Source of the DNA: Phaeospirillum sp. | GTDB lineage: Bacteria > Pseudomonadota > Alphaproteobacteria > Rhodospirillales > Magnetospirillaceae | Direction: 5' to 3' | Assembly (NCBI GenBank): GCA_030651575.1 | Contig: JAUSFB010000045.1 | Span: forward strand, 1 to 64,000 | DNA: 64,000 nucleotides | Shown here: piece after piece, positions 1 to 10,700 of the stretch | Layout of the letters: each line of letters begins with the position of its first letter | Numbering within the stretch: position 1 is the stretch's first letter | Notes under the pieces: model-generated | The model's input: the letters and a program-made list of their open reading frames with translations, nothing else | The model's database searches: none | What the model was told of the DNA's origin: nothing | Program-made: the position numbers and the translations under genes

Positions 1-120
1 CTCCAGCCGCTCCCGCGCCGTCAGCTTGCCCTTGGCGTGCTGCGCCGCAATCCGGCCAACACCCCCGCCAAGCCGGGCGCGCTCCCGCTTCTCCTCAAGC
101 TGACGAATGATCTCATGCAT
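1..120 (-). CDS. pccB: Propionyl-CoA carboxylase beta subunit, N-terminal fragment (cut by window edge)
   Basis: Reading leftward from an ATG at 118-120, 40 codons are open to the window edge. They begin MHEIIRQLEEKRERARLGGG and continue with an AQHAKGKLTARERLE segment. This is the characteristic start of the biotin-dependent carboxyltransferase subunit of propionyl/methylmalonyl-type acyl-CoA carboxylases, which carboxylates propionyl-CoA to methylmalonyl-CoA in the cytoplasm. A GGAGGG ribosome site lies 8 bases upstream. Related acetyl-CoA or methylcrotonyl-CoA carboxylase beta chains share this N-terminus less closely, so substrate specificity is inferred. The catalytic carboxyltransferase core lies outside the window. 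Confidence 0.8.
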   Translation of the reverse strand, partial: MHEIIRQLEEKRERARLGGGVGRIAAQHAKGKLTARERLE

Positions 121-197
121 CTGGGTAACCCTCCGGCGGGAACAATGGGGGAGGGTTCGGATAACACTCCCATGCGGGAACGGCTACCGAAAAGCTG

Positions 198-905
198 TCA
201 GGTCTCCAACAATTCCAGCAGCCGGGCGGCGGCGGCGATGTCGGCCAGCAGGGCGGCGCGCCGGTCGGCCGCCTCGTAATCCTCGCCCCATTGCTCGATC
301 TGGTGGGTTTCGTCCAGCTGCGACAGTTCGAAGGCCTGGGCGGCGGTGATCCGCCCCGCCGTCAAAGCCAGCGCCAGCACCAGCGAGCCCATGGCGGCGG
401 CGGCCGACTGGATGGCGGTCAGCCGCCAGGGCTCGGCCCGGTCGAGCGCCCGTTCCAGCGCCGCCAGCGCCTGGGGCGGCTGGGGAATGGCCAGCACGGT
501 GGTGGTGGTGACCAGCGGCGCGTCCAGCGTCAGCGCCGCCCAGTCGAGCATCGGCTGCCACTCCCGCGTTTGGCGGGCCACCAGATCGCTGGGATTGGCG
601 GCGCGGTAGCACAGCAGGTCGGTGCCGGCATAGTTCATCAGCTCGGCGGTGATATGGGCGCGCTGGGGGCCAACCCGGTCGAGGGCGGTGCTGGCCAATT
701 GGGTCAGTGGCATGGTGGCGGGGATCACCAGTTCGTCCTGGTCGGTCCATTCCTGGACGACGGCCTCGGCCAGGGCGAGGGTGGGAGCCGTCAACGGGCG
801 TCCACCGGGGGTCTTGACCGGCTTGTCATCCAGCAGGATGGCGAAGTCGGCTCCGGAGGCGGCGGCTTTGGCCTGGGCGTAGAAACGCTTGAACGACTTG
901 GACAA
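198..905 (-). CDS. ATP12-family F1-ATPase assembly chaperone
   Basis: A 235-residue protein of the ATP12 family, the chaperone that binds F1-ATPase alpha subunits during ATP synthase assembly in mitochondria and alphaproteobacteria. Family hallmarks are the N-terminal KRFY...FAILLDDKPVKTP segment, a central MLDWAALTLDAPL stretch and the C-terminal EQWGEDYEAADRR motif. The length is normal for bacterial members. The start appears to be TTG (903-905), because no ATG lies in frame close enough to preserve the family N-terminus. No strong Shine-Dalgarno is visible. It lies 36 bases after the AsmA-like gene on the same strand, and the order pseudouridine synthase, HAD phosphatase, ATP12 is common in alphaproteobacteria. 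The function is inferred from family. Confidence 0.9.
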   Translation of the reverse strand: MSKSFKRFYAQAKAAASGADFAILLDDKPVKTPGGRPLTAPTLALAEAVVQEWTDQDELVIPATMPLTQLASTALDRVGPQRAHITAELMNYAGTDLLCYRAANPSDLVARQTREWQPMLDWAALTLDAPLVTTTTVLAIPQPPQALAALERALDRAEPWRLTAIQSAAAAMGSLVLALALTAGRITAAQAFELSQLDETHQIEQWGEDYEAADRRAALLADIAAAARLLELLET

Positions 906-941
906 GGCGATGGTCTCGATTGTGATGGAGGAGGGGGAATG

Positions 942-2981
942 TCAGCGGCGGGACTTGGCGACGGCGCGACAGGGCGAGGCGTCGGGGGTCAGTCTGGCCG
1001 CCGGCTCGTCCCCGATCAGGATGGGGCTTCCCAGCATGCCGCGCAGCCGGGCGTTGCCGCCGCCCCGCGCCACGAAGGCGAGGTCGCTGGTCTCGGTGCG
1101 CAGATCGATGGCGCCGGTGCCCAGCACGGCCACCCGCGCCGTCTCGATGGCGATGCCCCTGTCGGCGGAGAGCAGGCCGCCCTTGATGGCAAGCCGCACC
1201 ACGGCGCAGCGCAGTTTGATCGGGGCGTCGCCACCGGTCGAGGAGTCGAGCGCGGCGATCAGGCGGGGCGTCAGGTCGGTGGCGGGCTGCCTGGCCAGCA
1301 CGGTTTCTCCCAGGCTGATCATGGCGCCGCCCTCCAGGCTGCCGGCCAGCGCCCGGGGGCTTCCGCCGGCGCCCCTGATGTCGATGGCCAGATCGCCTCG
1401 GCCGCTGGTGGGCGCGTCGCCGCCCAGGCGCGAGACGTCGAGGCCGGTTCCGGACAGGCGCAGGAAGAAGCTGGGGGTGCGGGCCGAGGCGTCGAACCGG
1501 GCTTCTCCGGTCATGCGGCCGTCGCCCAATTGGGCCGAGAACGCGTCCACCGCCAGCTTACCGCCGGTCAGATGGATTTCGGCGCCGGCATCGGTCAGGG
1601 TCGCCGGCCCCGCATGAAGCTTGGCCGCCGACAGGGTCAGATCGAGGTCGAAGACCTTCAGCCCCTCCAGCGGCAGTTGCTCCAGCGACAGGATGCGGCC
1701 GTCGATCACCGGAATGGCCGGGCGCTGCGGCGCCGCCGCCGTGCGGTTCTGGTCGGGGGCCTTGGCCAGGGGGAAGCTGAGATCGCCGGGTACGAAGTTG
1801 GCGGCGGCGAGGCGGCCGAAGAAGCGTGGGCGCGATGTCTGGGTCAGCGCCAGCTCGCCACTGAAGTCGTTGCGGCCCAGCGTGCTCTTGATCCCGGCCA
1901 GCCGCCAGCCGTTCTCGATATCTTGCAGCCGCGCCGACAGTTTGAGCGGCCCGGCGGTGGGCAGATCGACGGCGATCAGGCGGCCGAGGCCGGCGAGGTT
2001 GTCGGCCTCGGCCGTCACTGCCAGTTCGACGCCGGACAGCGGCGTCAGCGACTTGATCGCCCCCTTGACGCCAAGCAGCAGGTTGTCGCGCTTGCCCAGT
2101 ACGGCGTCGATATCGGACAGGCCCAGGCTTCCCGGCGCGCCGGACAGCTTGGCCGACAGCTTGTAGGGGCCGGCGGCGGCGACAGGCTTGCCGCCGAGGG
2201 TGAGGCCGATGCGGCGTAACGGGTTCGCCAGCTCATCGCCCTGGGCGCGCAGTTCGAGGTCGAATCCCTTGGCTGCCAGCGGATCGGCGATGGCGCCGCG
2301 CGCCACCACGACGGCCCCGTCGATGGTTCCCTTGAGTTGAAGCGGATAGGGTTTGCCCGAGGCCAGGGCGTGAAGCGACCCGATTACGCCCCCCAGCTCA
2401 AAGGCGGTGCCGTTCCAGGCGCCGCTGGCTTGCAGGGTCAGGGGGCCGCCATCGACGGTTTCCGGCTGGATGCGGGCCGAGACGAGCGAAAGGCCGCTGT
2501 CCGACTCCGAACCGGCGGGGCGCCATGCGATGGCGGCGTCCTCGATATGGATATCGGCCAGGGCGAGGCGGGTGGTCGGGACTTTGTCAGCCCTGGAGGC
2601 AAGGTCCAGGACGCCGGCAGGGCGGGGCAGGGCCTCCAGCCGCAGGGTCGGACGGAACAGGGCCAGCCGCTCGATGCGAAGCTCGCGGAAGATCAGCGGC
2701 AGCAACGCCACCTGGGCCTCGATGCGATCCACGTAGAGCAGCGGCCGCGCCTCGGGGCGGGAGGCCAGCGCCATGCCGGTGAAGCTGACCTGGGGGCTGA
2801 GGCCAAGCTTGAGCTTGGTTGGCCCCGAGAAGGTCAGAATCAACCCGGACGTCGCCTTGACCTGCTCGGCCAGGAAGGCCTGATATCGCTTGCTGTCGAG
2901 AGATTTTGCGGCGGCAATTAACCCGATCACCGTCACCAGGACGGCGACGGCGACAATCTTCAACACGGAACTCAGCCTCAT
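942..2981 (-). CDS. AsmA-like protein, inner-membrane anchored
   Basis: A 679-residue protein beginning MRLSSVLKIVAVAVLVTVIG, a single N-terminal membrane anchor. It is followed by a long periplasmic region of AsmA type: an N-terminal SKRYQAFLAEQVKATSG segment, then repeated short beta-rich LxLxGxxDGxxxxARGA-like stretches. AsmA-family proteins belong to the bridge-like lipid-transfer superfamily and affect outer-membrane biogenesis; the exact role here is unknown. A longer frame extends upstream to 3089, but the ATG at 2979-2981 is preferred. It overlaps the stop of the upstream HAD gene as ATGA, so the two are translationally coupled, and it starts directly at the membrane segment. Confidence is high in the family and low in the substrate. 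Confidence 0.85.
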   Translation of the reverse strand: MRLSSVLKIVAVAVLVTVIGLIAAAKSLDSKRYQAFLAEQVKATSGLILTFSGPTKLKLGLSPQVSFTGMALASRPEARPLLYVDRIEAQVALLPLIFRELRIERLALFRPTLRLEALPRPAGVLDLASRADKVPTTRLALADIHIEDAAIAWRPAGSESDSGLSLVSARIQPETVDGGPLTLQASGAWNGTAFELGGVIGSLHALASGKPYPLQLKGTIDGAVVVARGAIADPLAAKGFDLELRAQGDELANPLRRIGLTLGGKPVAAAGPYKLSAKLSGAPGSLGLSDIDAVLGKRDNLLLGVKGAIKSLTPLSGVELAVTAEADNLAGLGRLIAVDLPTAGPLKLSARLQDIENGWRLAGIKSTLGRNDFSGELALTQTSRPRFFGRLAAANFVPGDLSFPLAKAPDQNRTAAAPQRPAIPVIDGRILSLEQLPLEGLKVFDLDLTLSAAKLHAGPATLTDAGAEIHLTGGKLAVDAFSAQLGDGRMTGEARFDASARTPSFFLRLSGTGLDVSRLGGDAPTSGRGDLAIDIRGAGGSPRALAGSLEGGAMISLGETVLARQPATDLTPRLIAALDSSTGGDAPIKLRCAVVRLAIKGGLLSADRGIAIETARVAVLGTGAIDLRTETSDLAFVARGGGNARLRGMLGSPILIGDEPAARLTPDASPCRAVAKSRR

Positions 2982-3655
2982 CCCCCCACTCCGGTCAGGG
3001 CGTCGAGCACTTCGGTGAGGTTGTCGAAGGTATCGAGAACCACCTGGGCGCCGGCCTTGTGCAACTCGTCGAGCGAATGATAGCCCCACGAGACTCCCAC
3101 CGCCCCGGTTCGGGCGGCGGCGGCCATGGCCATGTCATAGGCGGTATCGCCGATCATGACAATGTCGCAAGGGTCCAGGCCGCAATCCCCGGCAGCGCGT
3201 TTGAGCATGGAAGGGTCGGGCTTGCTGGGATTGTCGTCGGCGGTCTGGATGGTGACGAAGCGCCCCGTCAGGTCGTGCTCGTCCAGCAGGGCGTCGACAC
3301 CGCGACGGGACTTGCCGGTGGCGATGCCCAGCAGCCAGCCATCCCCCTCCAGCATGTCGAGCGCCTCCCTCACACCGGGGAACAGCGGCTCCATGGTGTC
3401 GGGTAGCAGCCGCATGGCGCGGAAGGCGTCTTTGTAGGCGTTGGCCACCGAACGGTGCAGGGCGGGCGGCGCCCAGGGCAGCAGTACGCCGCACGCCTCG
3501 ACCAGCGACAGGCCGATGATGCGACGGACCTGATCCGGCCGGGGCATGCCGAGGTTGAGGCTGCCCCACGCCTCGGTCATGGCCGAGACGATATTGTGCT
3601 GACTGTCGACAAGGGTTCCGTCCACATCGAAGACGGCCAGGCGCAACCGCGTCAT
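2978..3655 (-). CDS. HAD-superfamily phosphatase (phosphoglycolate phosphatase-like)
   Basis: A 225-residue HAD hydrolase. Motif I is FDVDGTLVDS near residue 8, motif II lies in GIATGKSRRG, motif III is the lysine in NPSKPDPSM, and motif IV is MIGDTAYDMAMA. The helical cap between motifs I and II places it in subfamily IA, which includes phosphoglycolate phosphatase and pyrophosphatases. The substrate cannot be read from sequence. The start at 3655 gives MTRLRLAVFDVDGT with an AAGGA site 5 bases upstream; the longer frame to 3706 adds unrelated residues. The stop overlaps the AsmA-like start (ATGA), and the pseudouridine synthase gene lies 84 bases upstream on the same strand. Confidence 0.9.
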   Translation of the reverse strand: MTRLRLAVFDVDGTLVDSQHNIVSAMTEAWGSLNLGMPRPDQVRRIIGLSLVEACGVLLPWAPPALHRSVANAYKDAFRAMRLLPDTMEPLFPGVREALDMLEGDGWLLGIATGKSRRGVDALLDEHDLTGRFVTIQTADDNPSKPDPSMLKRAAGDCGLDPCDIVMIGDTAYDMAMAAAARTGAVGVSWGYHSLDELHKAGAQVVLDTFDNLTEVLDALTGVGG

Positions 3656-3739
3656 TGCATTCCTTGGGTCGTTGTCCCGCCAGAGTACAACATCCGCGGC
3701 ACGCAACCAACCGACCTGATGGGGCTGGGGCGGCCTACC

Positions 3740-4735
3740 CTATTCCTCGTCGAAGGCCTCGAAGGGGCGGCCGGCGTCGGACTCGACAAAGCCGAAAAAG
3801 GAGAAGCTGGCCTTGATATGGCTGGGGAGGGGGGCCACCACTTCCAGCATCGCCTTGGTGCGGGGATGGGGCAGGCGCAGGGCGCGGGCATGCAGGTGCA
3901 GCTTGCGCGACACGCCGGTGCCCTCGATCAGGGCGTCCTTGCCGCCATACTTGCCGTCTCCCATGATCGGGGTGCCCAGCAGGGTGCAGTGAACCCGCAG
4001 TTGGTGGGTGCGGCCGGTGCGCGGCTCCAGTTCCAGCCAGGAGGCGCGGCGCAAGGCGTTGTCCACGACGCGGTAATAGGTGATGGCGTGCTTGCCGTCG
4101 TCCTCGTTCACCGCCACCTTTTCAGCGCCCTTGCCGCCCAGCTTGGACAGCGGCGCGTCGATGCGGCCCTGGGGGTATTGGGGCAGCCCCACCACCAGCG
4201 CCCAATAGCATTTGCGGGCGCTGCGGCTTTTGAAGGCGGCGGCGAGCTTGGCGGTGGCCGAGACGGTCCGGCCCAGCAGCAGCACCCCCGAAGTGTCCTT
4301 GTCCAGGCGATGCACCAGACGCGGCCGCTCGGCGGCGTCGAAGCGCAGTGCGTCCAGCATGGCGTCGAGGTGATTGTCGGACATGCCGGTGCCGCCCTGG
4401 ACCGCGAGGCCCGGCGGCTTGTTCAGCACGATGAGGTCGTCGTCCATGTAAAGGACGGCGTCTCTCAGCATTCGCGCGGTCTTGTCGTCCACCACCAGCG
4501 GTTTGGGGACGGCGATGGGGGCCGGCCCTTCGGGCAGGGGCGGCACCCGGACCGACTGGCCGATATCAAGCCGCTGGTTGGACTTGGCACGTTTGCCGTC
4601 AACCCGGACATTGCCGGTTCGCAGCCACTTTTCCAGCAGGCCGTGGGTGACGGAGGGGAAGTGGCGCTTGAACCAGCGGTCGAGGCGCAGTTCGGCTTCT
4701 TCGGGCGAAACGGTGAGAGTCTGTACGTCGGTCAT
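3740..4735 (-). CDS. rluC: RluA/RluC-family 23S rRNA pseudouridine synthase
   Basis: A 331-residue pseudouridine synthase. An S4 RNA-binding domain occupies roughly residues 12-70 (RLDRWFKRHFPSV, GNVRVDGKRAK). The catalytic domain follows, with the signature HRLDKDTSGVLLL containing the catalytic Asp, then the GRTHQLRVH motif and KLHLHA near the end. S4-containing members of this family isomerise uridines in 23S rRNA. Alphaproteobacterial RluC and RluD cannot be separated reliably by eye, so the symbol is a family-level choice. It is the first gene of the minus-strand run to 1. Its start faces the chemoreceptor gene across 200 bases. Confidence 0.88.
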   Translation of the reverse strand: MTDVQTLTVSPEEAELRLDRWFKRHFPSVTHGLLEKWLRTGNVRVDGKRAKSNQRLDIGQSVRVPPLPEGPAPIAVPKPLVVDDKTARMLRDAVLYMDDDLIVLNKPPGLAVQGGTGMSDNHLDAMLDALRFDAAERPRLVHRLDKDTSGVLLLGRTVSATAKLAAAFKSRSARKCYWALVVGLPQYPQGRIDAPLSKLGGKGAEKVAVNEDDGKHAITYYRVVDNALRRASWLELEPRTGRTHQLRVHCTLLGTPIMGDGKYGGKDALIEGTGVSRKLHLHARALRLPHPRTKAMLEVVAPLPSHIKASFSFFGFVESDAGRPFEAFDEE

Positions 4736-4935
4736 GGGGGGGAAGCTACAGACCTGTCGGCCCGAGGCACAACAAATTCTTTGTCGAACCAGAATCTTGT
4801 AATTATTCCAAATATATCCCTTGTAGATTGGGCCGGCTCACCACATTCTAAAGTCATACTGGCCAGCTGTGGTATGGATCGGCCTCGATCCAGCCAGGAC
4901 TGCTCGGCAACGCATTTGGGCAAGGATATAAGGTT

Positions 4936-7095
4936 ATGCGTGACAACGGACCAATCACCAATCGCGAAGTCGAGCTTGCCGAGGGCGATCTTCTGGTCTC
5001 CAAGACCGATGCCGGCGGTCGGATTATCTTCGTCAACAAGGCGTTTATCGATATCAGCGGGTTCAGCGAGGCCGAGCTGGTGGGCTCGCCCCATAATCTG
5101 GTCCGCCATCCCCATATGCCGAAGGAGGCCTTCGCTGATCTGTGGTCCGCCATCAAGTCGGGCAAGCCCTGGGAAGGCTATGTCAAGAACCGGAGCAAGA
5201 ACGGAGATTTCTACTGGGTGCGGGCCAATGTCACTCCGGTGGTGGAAAACGGCCAGATCACCGGTTACATCTCCATCCGGTCCAGGCCGGCGCGGGCGCA
5301 GGTCGCCGAGGCGGAAAAGGCCTATGAGCTGTTCCGCGCCGGCCGCGCCGCCGGCTTGGCCATCCGGGATGGCCGGGTGGTCTCGCTGTCGCTGGGCGGC
5401 AAGCTGGAGCGTGTCCGTAACAGTATCTCCGGCCGTCTGACCGGCGTTCTGGCCACCCTGGCGGCGCTGATGCTGGTGGTGGGCTGGCTGGGCGTGTCCG
5501 GCCTGCACAGCATCGGCTCCGACCTCAAGACCGTCTACCAGGAAAACACCCTGCCGGTGATCGATCTGGCGAATATCGTCGATCAGCTTCAGGACAACTA
5601 CCTCCAGGTCGCCATCACCGAGGTTGAACTGCTGCGCGGCGAGCAATGGCGGTCGGTCGCCGACCGCACCGCTCAGATCAACGGCAATATCGCCACGATT
5701 TCCACGAAGTGGTCCGCCTATATGGCGCAGTATCATCCGGAGGAGGAAAAGCGGCTGGCCGAGAACTTTGCCAAGACCCGTCAGGAGTTTGTCGCCAAGG
5801 GGCTGTTGCCGGCCATGGAGCTTGCCAAAGCGGGCGATTCGGCCGCCTTGGGCAAGCATATGGCCGAGAATCTGCGTCCCAACTACCTCGCGGCCCACAC
5901 CTCCTTGATGGAACTGGTCGCCTACCAGAACAAGGACGCAAAGAACACCTTCGAGGCATCCACCGCCCATATTCAGCGTCTGGTCATGATGATGAGCGTG
6001 GTGTTGCTGGTCAGCTTCGGGCTGGCGGTGATGCTGGGGAGCTGGATCCTCGGCACCATTCGCAGGCCCATGCAGGCCATGCAGACGCATTTCGACGCCA
6101 TCGCCAGCGGCAATCTGTCCCATGACATTCCGCCGGCCAGCGTGGGCGAGTACAACCAGATGCACGCTTTGTTGCGAGCCTTGAAGGCCAAGCTGGGCTA
6201 CGGCCAGTTGGAGAAGGTCGAGTTGGACCGTCAGTCGGAGGTGCAGCGGAAAACCGAATTGAACCGGGTGGCGCAATCGCTGGAAGACCGGGTCAAGGGA
6301 GTGGTCGATCTGATCGACGTGGCGTCTGGCTCGCTGCTGGGCAACGCCCAGACCCTGTCCCACAACGCCCAGGAGACCATGATTCAGTCCGGCAACGTCA
6401 CCGCCATGACCAGTCAGGTGACCTCCAACGTCCAGGCGGTGTCGGCCGCCACCCACGAGCTGTCGTCCTCGGTGACCGAGATTTCACGGCAGGTCTCGCA
6501 CGCCGCCGATATTTCACGCGACGCCGTGCGTCAGGCCAGCGAAACCGACCGCATGGTGCGCAGTCTGGCCGAGGCCGCTCAGAAGATCGGTGAAGTGGTC
6601 AAGCTGATCAACGATATCGCCGCCCAGACCAATCTGCTGGCCCTGAATGCCACCATCGAGGCCGCCCGGGCCGGCGACGCGGGCAAGGGGTTCGCCGTGG
6701 TCGCCAATGAGGTCAAGCATCTGGCCAACCAGACCGCAAAGGCGACTGAGGAGATCGGCACCCAGATCAATGCCATTCAGACCGAGACCCAATCGGCGGT
6801 GGCGGCGATCAGCTCGATTTCGGGGACCATCGAAAACATCAACGAACTGTCGGCCGCCATCGCCGCCGCGGTGGAGGAGCAGGGTGCGGCGACCAGCGAA
6901 ATCGCCCGCTCGGTCGAGCAGGCCGCCCACGGCACCGCCCAGGCGGCCGAAAATGTGGCGGTGGTGTCGGGAGCCGCCGAGGAGACCAAGATGATGTCCG
7001 ACCAGGTGTTCACCGCCGCCGACGGGCTGAAGGGCGCCTCGAATCAGCTGGCTCAGGAAGTGGCCGGCTTCATCCGGGAGATTCGCACGGCCTAG
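4936..7095 (+). CDS. Methyl-accepting chemotaxis protein with N-terminal PAS domain
   Basis: A 719-residue chemoreceptor. Residues about 15-115 form a PAS domain of Aer type ([32 protein letters not shown]-like [26 protein letters not shown]). A transmembrane helix follows near 169-190, then a helical periplasmic region of about 160 residues and a second transmembrane helix near 350-375. A HAMP segment comes next, and a cytoplasmic signalling domain containing the conserved hairpin tip [20 protein letters not shown]. No C-terminal CheR/CheB tethering pentapeptide is seen (it ends FIREIRTA). Having both a cytoplasmic PAS sensor and an extended periplasmic domain allows two inputs; the ligands are unknown and a redox or oxygen input is a guess. 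An AAGG site precedes the ATG. It lies next to a chemotaxis/flagellar cluster. Confidence 0.93.
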   Translation: MRDNGPITNREVELAEGDLLVSKTDAGGRIIFVNKAFIDISGFSEAELVGSPHNLVRHPHMPKEAFADLWSAIKSGKPWEGYVKNRSKNGDFYWVRANVTPVVENGQITGYISIRSRPARAQVAEAEKAYELFRAGRAAGLAIRDGRVVSLSLGGKLERVRNSISGRLTGVLATLAALMLVVGWLGVSGLHSIGSDLKTVYQENTLPVIDLANIVDQLQDNYLQVAITEVELLRGEQWRSVADRTAQINGNIATISTKWSAYMAQYHPEEEKRLAENFAKTRQEFVAKGLLPAMELAKAGDSAALGKHMAENLRPNYLAAHTSLMELVAYQNKDAKNTFEASTAHIQRLVMMMSVVLLVSFGLAVMLGSWILGTIRRPMQAMQTHFDAIASGNLSHDIPPASVGEYNQMHALLRALKAKLGYGQLEKVELDRQSEVQRKTELNRVAQSLEDRVKGVVDLIDVASGSLLGNAQTLSHNAQETMIQSGNVTAMTSQVTSNVQAVSAATHELSSSVTEISRQVSHAADISRDAVRQASETDRMVRSLAEAAQKIGEVVKLINDIAAQTNLLALNATIEAARAGDAGKGFAVVANEVKHLANQTAKATEEIGTQINAIQTETQSAVAAISSISGTIENINELSAAIAAAVEEQGAATSEIARSVEQAAHGTAQAAENVAVVSGAAEETKMMSDQVFTAADGLKGASNQLAQEVAGFIREIRTA

Positions 7096-7107
7096 GGAGG
7101 GCGAAGC

Positions 7108-7737
7108 CTACTGGAGCGGCGTGGTCGGCCCCAGGCCGCGCATCCAGGCCTCCACCGCCAGGGCCGGCGGGTCGCGAAAGCCGGTGCCGGCCAGACGGGC
7201 CAGGGTCGGGGAGTTGAGCAACTCCTCGACCGGCTTTTTCAGGCACTGGCCATAGGCCGCTTCCACCTCTTCGCGGTAATCGGTTTTTTCGGCGTCATAG
7301 CGGGCGCCGAACAGGCCGAGGGGGATCCCGTCGCTGGTCCAGGCGTCGAGGGTGCAGGAAACCTTCATGGTTCCGTCCAGTCGGGTCCAACTGGCTTTGC
7401 CGCCCAGCTTGATGACGACCTGGGGACGGATGGCGGGGGAATTGACCTCCACCTGCTCGAACCCCTTGGCCAGAACCGTCCTGGCAGCCTTGGCCAGGGC
7501 CCGGCCTTCCTTGACCTTGGTTTCCTCGGACTGGTAGCGGGTCAGCTGGATGCTGAGGTTGCGGTTCAGGTCGCCTTCGCCGACGAAAATCATCACGCGC
7601 GCCTTGAACGGCAGAGCTACTCCCGGCACTGGCGCCAGTTGAACGGTCTCCGGCGGCGGCAATTGCGGCAGCAGCAGGCAGCCCGACAGGGTTGCCGTGG
7701 CCAGCGCCACCGCCGTGATTTTTCCCGTTGTCGCCAT
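7108..7737 (-). CDS. Putative lipoprotein of unknown function
   Basis: About 209 residues, beginning with a lipoprotein signal (TAVALATATLSGCLLL), so Cys in LSGC is the likely lipidation site and the protein is probably anchored in the outer or inner membrane. The rest has no motif I recognise; it contains mixed alpha/beta sequence such as ARVMIFVGEGDLNRNLSIQL. Two in-frame ATGs are possible (7743 and 7737). The GGGAG site is only one base from the first and seven from the second, so 7737 is preferred. It follows the TPR protein gene by a few bases and probably shares its transcript, suggesting a joint envelope role near the flagellar genes. Confidence 0.65.
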   Translation of the reverse strand: MATTGKITAVALATATLSGCLLLPQLPPPETVQLAPVPGVALPFKARVMIFVGEGDLNRNLSIQLTRYQSEETKVKEGRALAKAARTVLAKGFEQVEVNSPAIRPQVVIKLGGKASWTRLDGTMKVSCTLDAWTSDGIPLGLFGARYDAEKTDYREEVEAAYGQCLKKPVEELLNSPTLARLAGTGFRDPPALAVEAWMRGLGPTTPLQ

Positions 7738-7750
7738 GGTCATGCTCCCG

Positions 7751-10700
7751 TTAATTGATCGAAGACAGGCCCTGGGTCTTTACCCGGTTCCGCCACTCGG
7801 CCATGAAGGTCTGGAAATCCTGGACCTGCTTGATCTTCTCGCCGACCCGGCGGTAGTCGATGATGCCGCGCTCGGGCTCGCTGGTCAGCAGGTCGAACGC
7901 TTCTTTCCATTCGGTGGCGGCCATCAGCGGGGCGTAGGTGCGGCGCAGCCGGGTAAGGCCGCGCTCGTCGCGCGCCAGGGTCATGGCGATGGCGGTGTCC
8001 AGCAGACGGCGTGCCATGACGGGGGCCAGCGGCTTGTTGCCCAACGGCTTTTCGATGGTGCTTTCCAGCGAGGTGGCGGCTTCCGGCCATTTTTTCAGGC
8101 GCCAATAGATGTCGCCGCGCAGTTTGCGGGCCTGATCGCTTTGGTCGTTGATGATCAGGGCCAGCGCCTCGGCCGAGCGGCCGAGATCATCCAGTGCCTG
8201 AACCCTGAGGTAACGCCGCTGGGCGGTCAGGTCTGCGGGGATATCGGGGACCTCGCTGGCCTCCAGCGCCTCCATCGCCAGTCCCGGCTTGCGGTCGGAG
8301 ATGTTGAGGAAGGCCAGGCGGGCGCCGATGCGGGCCTTGTCCAGGCCGGACAGGCGGAATTCGACCTGATGACGCAGCAACTCGCCGGCCCGGTCCAGCA
8401 GGTCGACGCTGGCCAGCCGGTCGGCCAGCCGGCGGATCATTTCGTCGCCCTTGGTTCCCGGCGGCGTCAATTCCTGGAATTCGTCATAGAGGCCGATGGC
8501 GACCACCGGCTGCAACTTGTCGGCATCGCCGCCCAGGAATAGGCGGTTGAAGGCCTCGTTCATCTCCTCCATCACCTTGGGAATGTCGGGATTGTCCGGG
8601 TAGTTGGTCGCCAGGCTGTGCATGCTGCGCAGTCCCTCGCCATAGCGTCCGGCGGCGATTTGAAGTTGGCCCAGGCGTTTCATCAACTGGTATTCGAAAT
8701 CCTCGCCGCGCCACGCGAAGCGAAGCTTTTCCAATTCACGGATGGCCTCGGCCGGGGTCATCTTGCCCAGACGCAGCATCAGCTCGACCCGGTCCCGCGC
8801 GGCATAGGCGCGGTCAGGGCGGCTTTCGCTGGCCTCGGCGTCGCGGAAGCGCGAGATGGCCTGATCGTATTGTTTGCCGGTCATGGCGGCGATGCCGGCC
8901 AGATAGGACAGCTTGCCCACATCGCGCCGCGACAGGCCCGTCCCCATCATGGCGTCGACGATCTTGGCGGCGCCCTTGGAGTCGCCGGCCGCCGCCACCG
9001 TCTTGGCCGCCACTTCGCCCAGTTCCATGCGCAAGGTGCGGGGCCAGCCTTTGATGTCCTCGGGGGCAAGGCGCAGCACCAGCGCGTGCTTGTTGGGGTC
9101 GGGCAGCGAGCGGGCGCTGGCCGCCGCCAGGAACAGCTGGACCTTGGGATCGGATTGCAGCGCCGGCATGGACAGGTCGGCCACGGCATCGGCGTCGCGG
9201 TGCATCAGGAAGCTGGCCGCGCCGCGCACGGCGCGGAAGGCGGGGGTGTCGACGATCTGGGGATCAGCGGCCGCCATGATTCGCGCCACGCCCAGGGCTT
9301 CCGCACCAAAGCCGTTGGCCAGGTAGTGCCGCGCGATCTCCAGCCGTTGGGCGTTCTTCTCATCCGGGCGGATGAACGCCATGCGGCTTTGCAGTTTGCG
9401 GTGGTCATCGACGAATTTGTCGTTGCCGCCACGCAACCATTTCGATATGTCGAGCGGCCCGGTCGCCATGACCTCGGCCCCGATCGCCGGTTCTCCGACG
9501 CCACCGCCGGCCATTTCGCTTCCCGCGCCCATGGCGGAGGACAGGTAGAGGCCGCCCGGCATGGAGATTTCCACATTGGCCTTGCTGACCTCCACCCTGG
9601 CGGTGTCGATGCGCAGCAGCGCCGCCGCGCCCTGGGCGGAGGGCAGGATCTCGACGCCGGGATAGTCCCGTCCGGCGCGCACGCCCACTCCGATGGCCGG
9701 AACCGTTACGACCTGAATGGAATCGCCGACTTCCGGGTCGCGCAGCACCAGGGAGGGCGAGCCGTCGGCCATGGAAATGACCACCCGGCCGCGATCCTGG
9801 AAGTCCAACTGGGTCCTGATCTCGGCCCCGACCTTGGGGGCTATGGGCTGTTCGTGGATGTCGAGCACCCAGAGTTGGCCTTCCTTGCGGACCGAGGGGT
9901 TGAACCCCGGCCGCGTGATCATGCGGACCGCCGTGCCCTTGAAACCCTGGATCTGCTCCACATGCAGCACCACGTCGCCGCCGGTGCGCTTGAGCAGTTT
10001 GGTGTCCATTTCAGCCTTGAGGTCGAAGATCGCCCAAAGCCAGCCGGCCCGGCGGAAGACCGCCGCCCCGGTCGGTTTGTCGAAGGCGAAGCCAAGACTT
10101 ACCACCTTGCCCACCGGCGCGGCCTGGATGGCGTCGGCGGGCTTGTCGGCGGCCTCGGCGGGCGGCGGTGCCTTGCCGTTGGTTTTGCCGTTGGTCTTGG
10201 CCTCGGCGGGGGGCGCGGCCGGTTGGGGCGCCAGCGGCTTCAGGGCGGGGGGCTGTTCCTCGGACCCCAGGGCGGGGGCCAGTGGCGGGGCGGTGGCTCC
10301 GTTGGTCCGGGGCGGCGGCGGGGCGCCAGCGGGGCGGACCAGATCCAGCGCGATGCGGGGGCCGCTGGTGAAGTGGCGGACCCGCATTCCTGGCGGCAGG
10401 GACAGCACCACCGAGGTGCCCTTACCGGAATTGCGCGCCTCCAGGAAGCCGACGTCGGAGGGCAGCGACGCCTTGAGCGAAGTGGCGTTGATGTTGGCGA
10501 TCCGGTCGAAATTGATCGAAACCCGGCCGCCCGCCTCGTCCACGGTGTAGCCGACCGGCTTTGGCCAGTCGAAGACCAGCCGGTTGAAGCCGGTATGCTC
10601 GCCGCCGCGAACCATCAGGTCGGTGGCGGGGCCGTTCGCCTCGGCGGGCGCGGCGGGCGGGGGCGTCGCCGGCTTGGCGGGCTTCGGATCCTGGGGGGTC

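Noticed and set aside
291-2219. Long plus-strand frame opposite the ATP12 and AsmA-like genes
   Set aside because: It crosses two recognisable genes on the other strand and encodes low-complexity Gly/Gln sequence.
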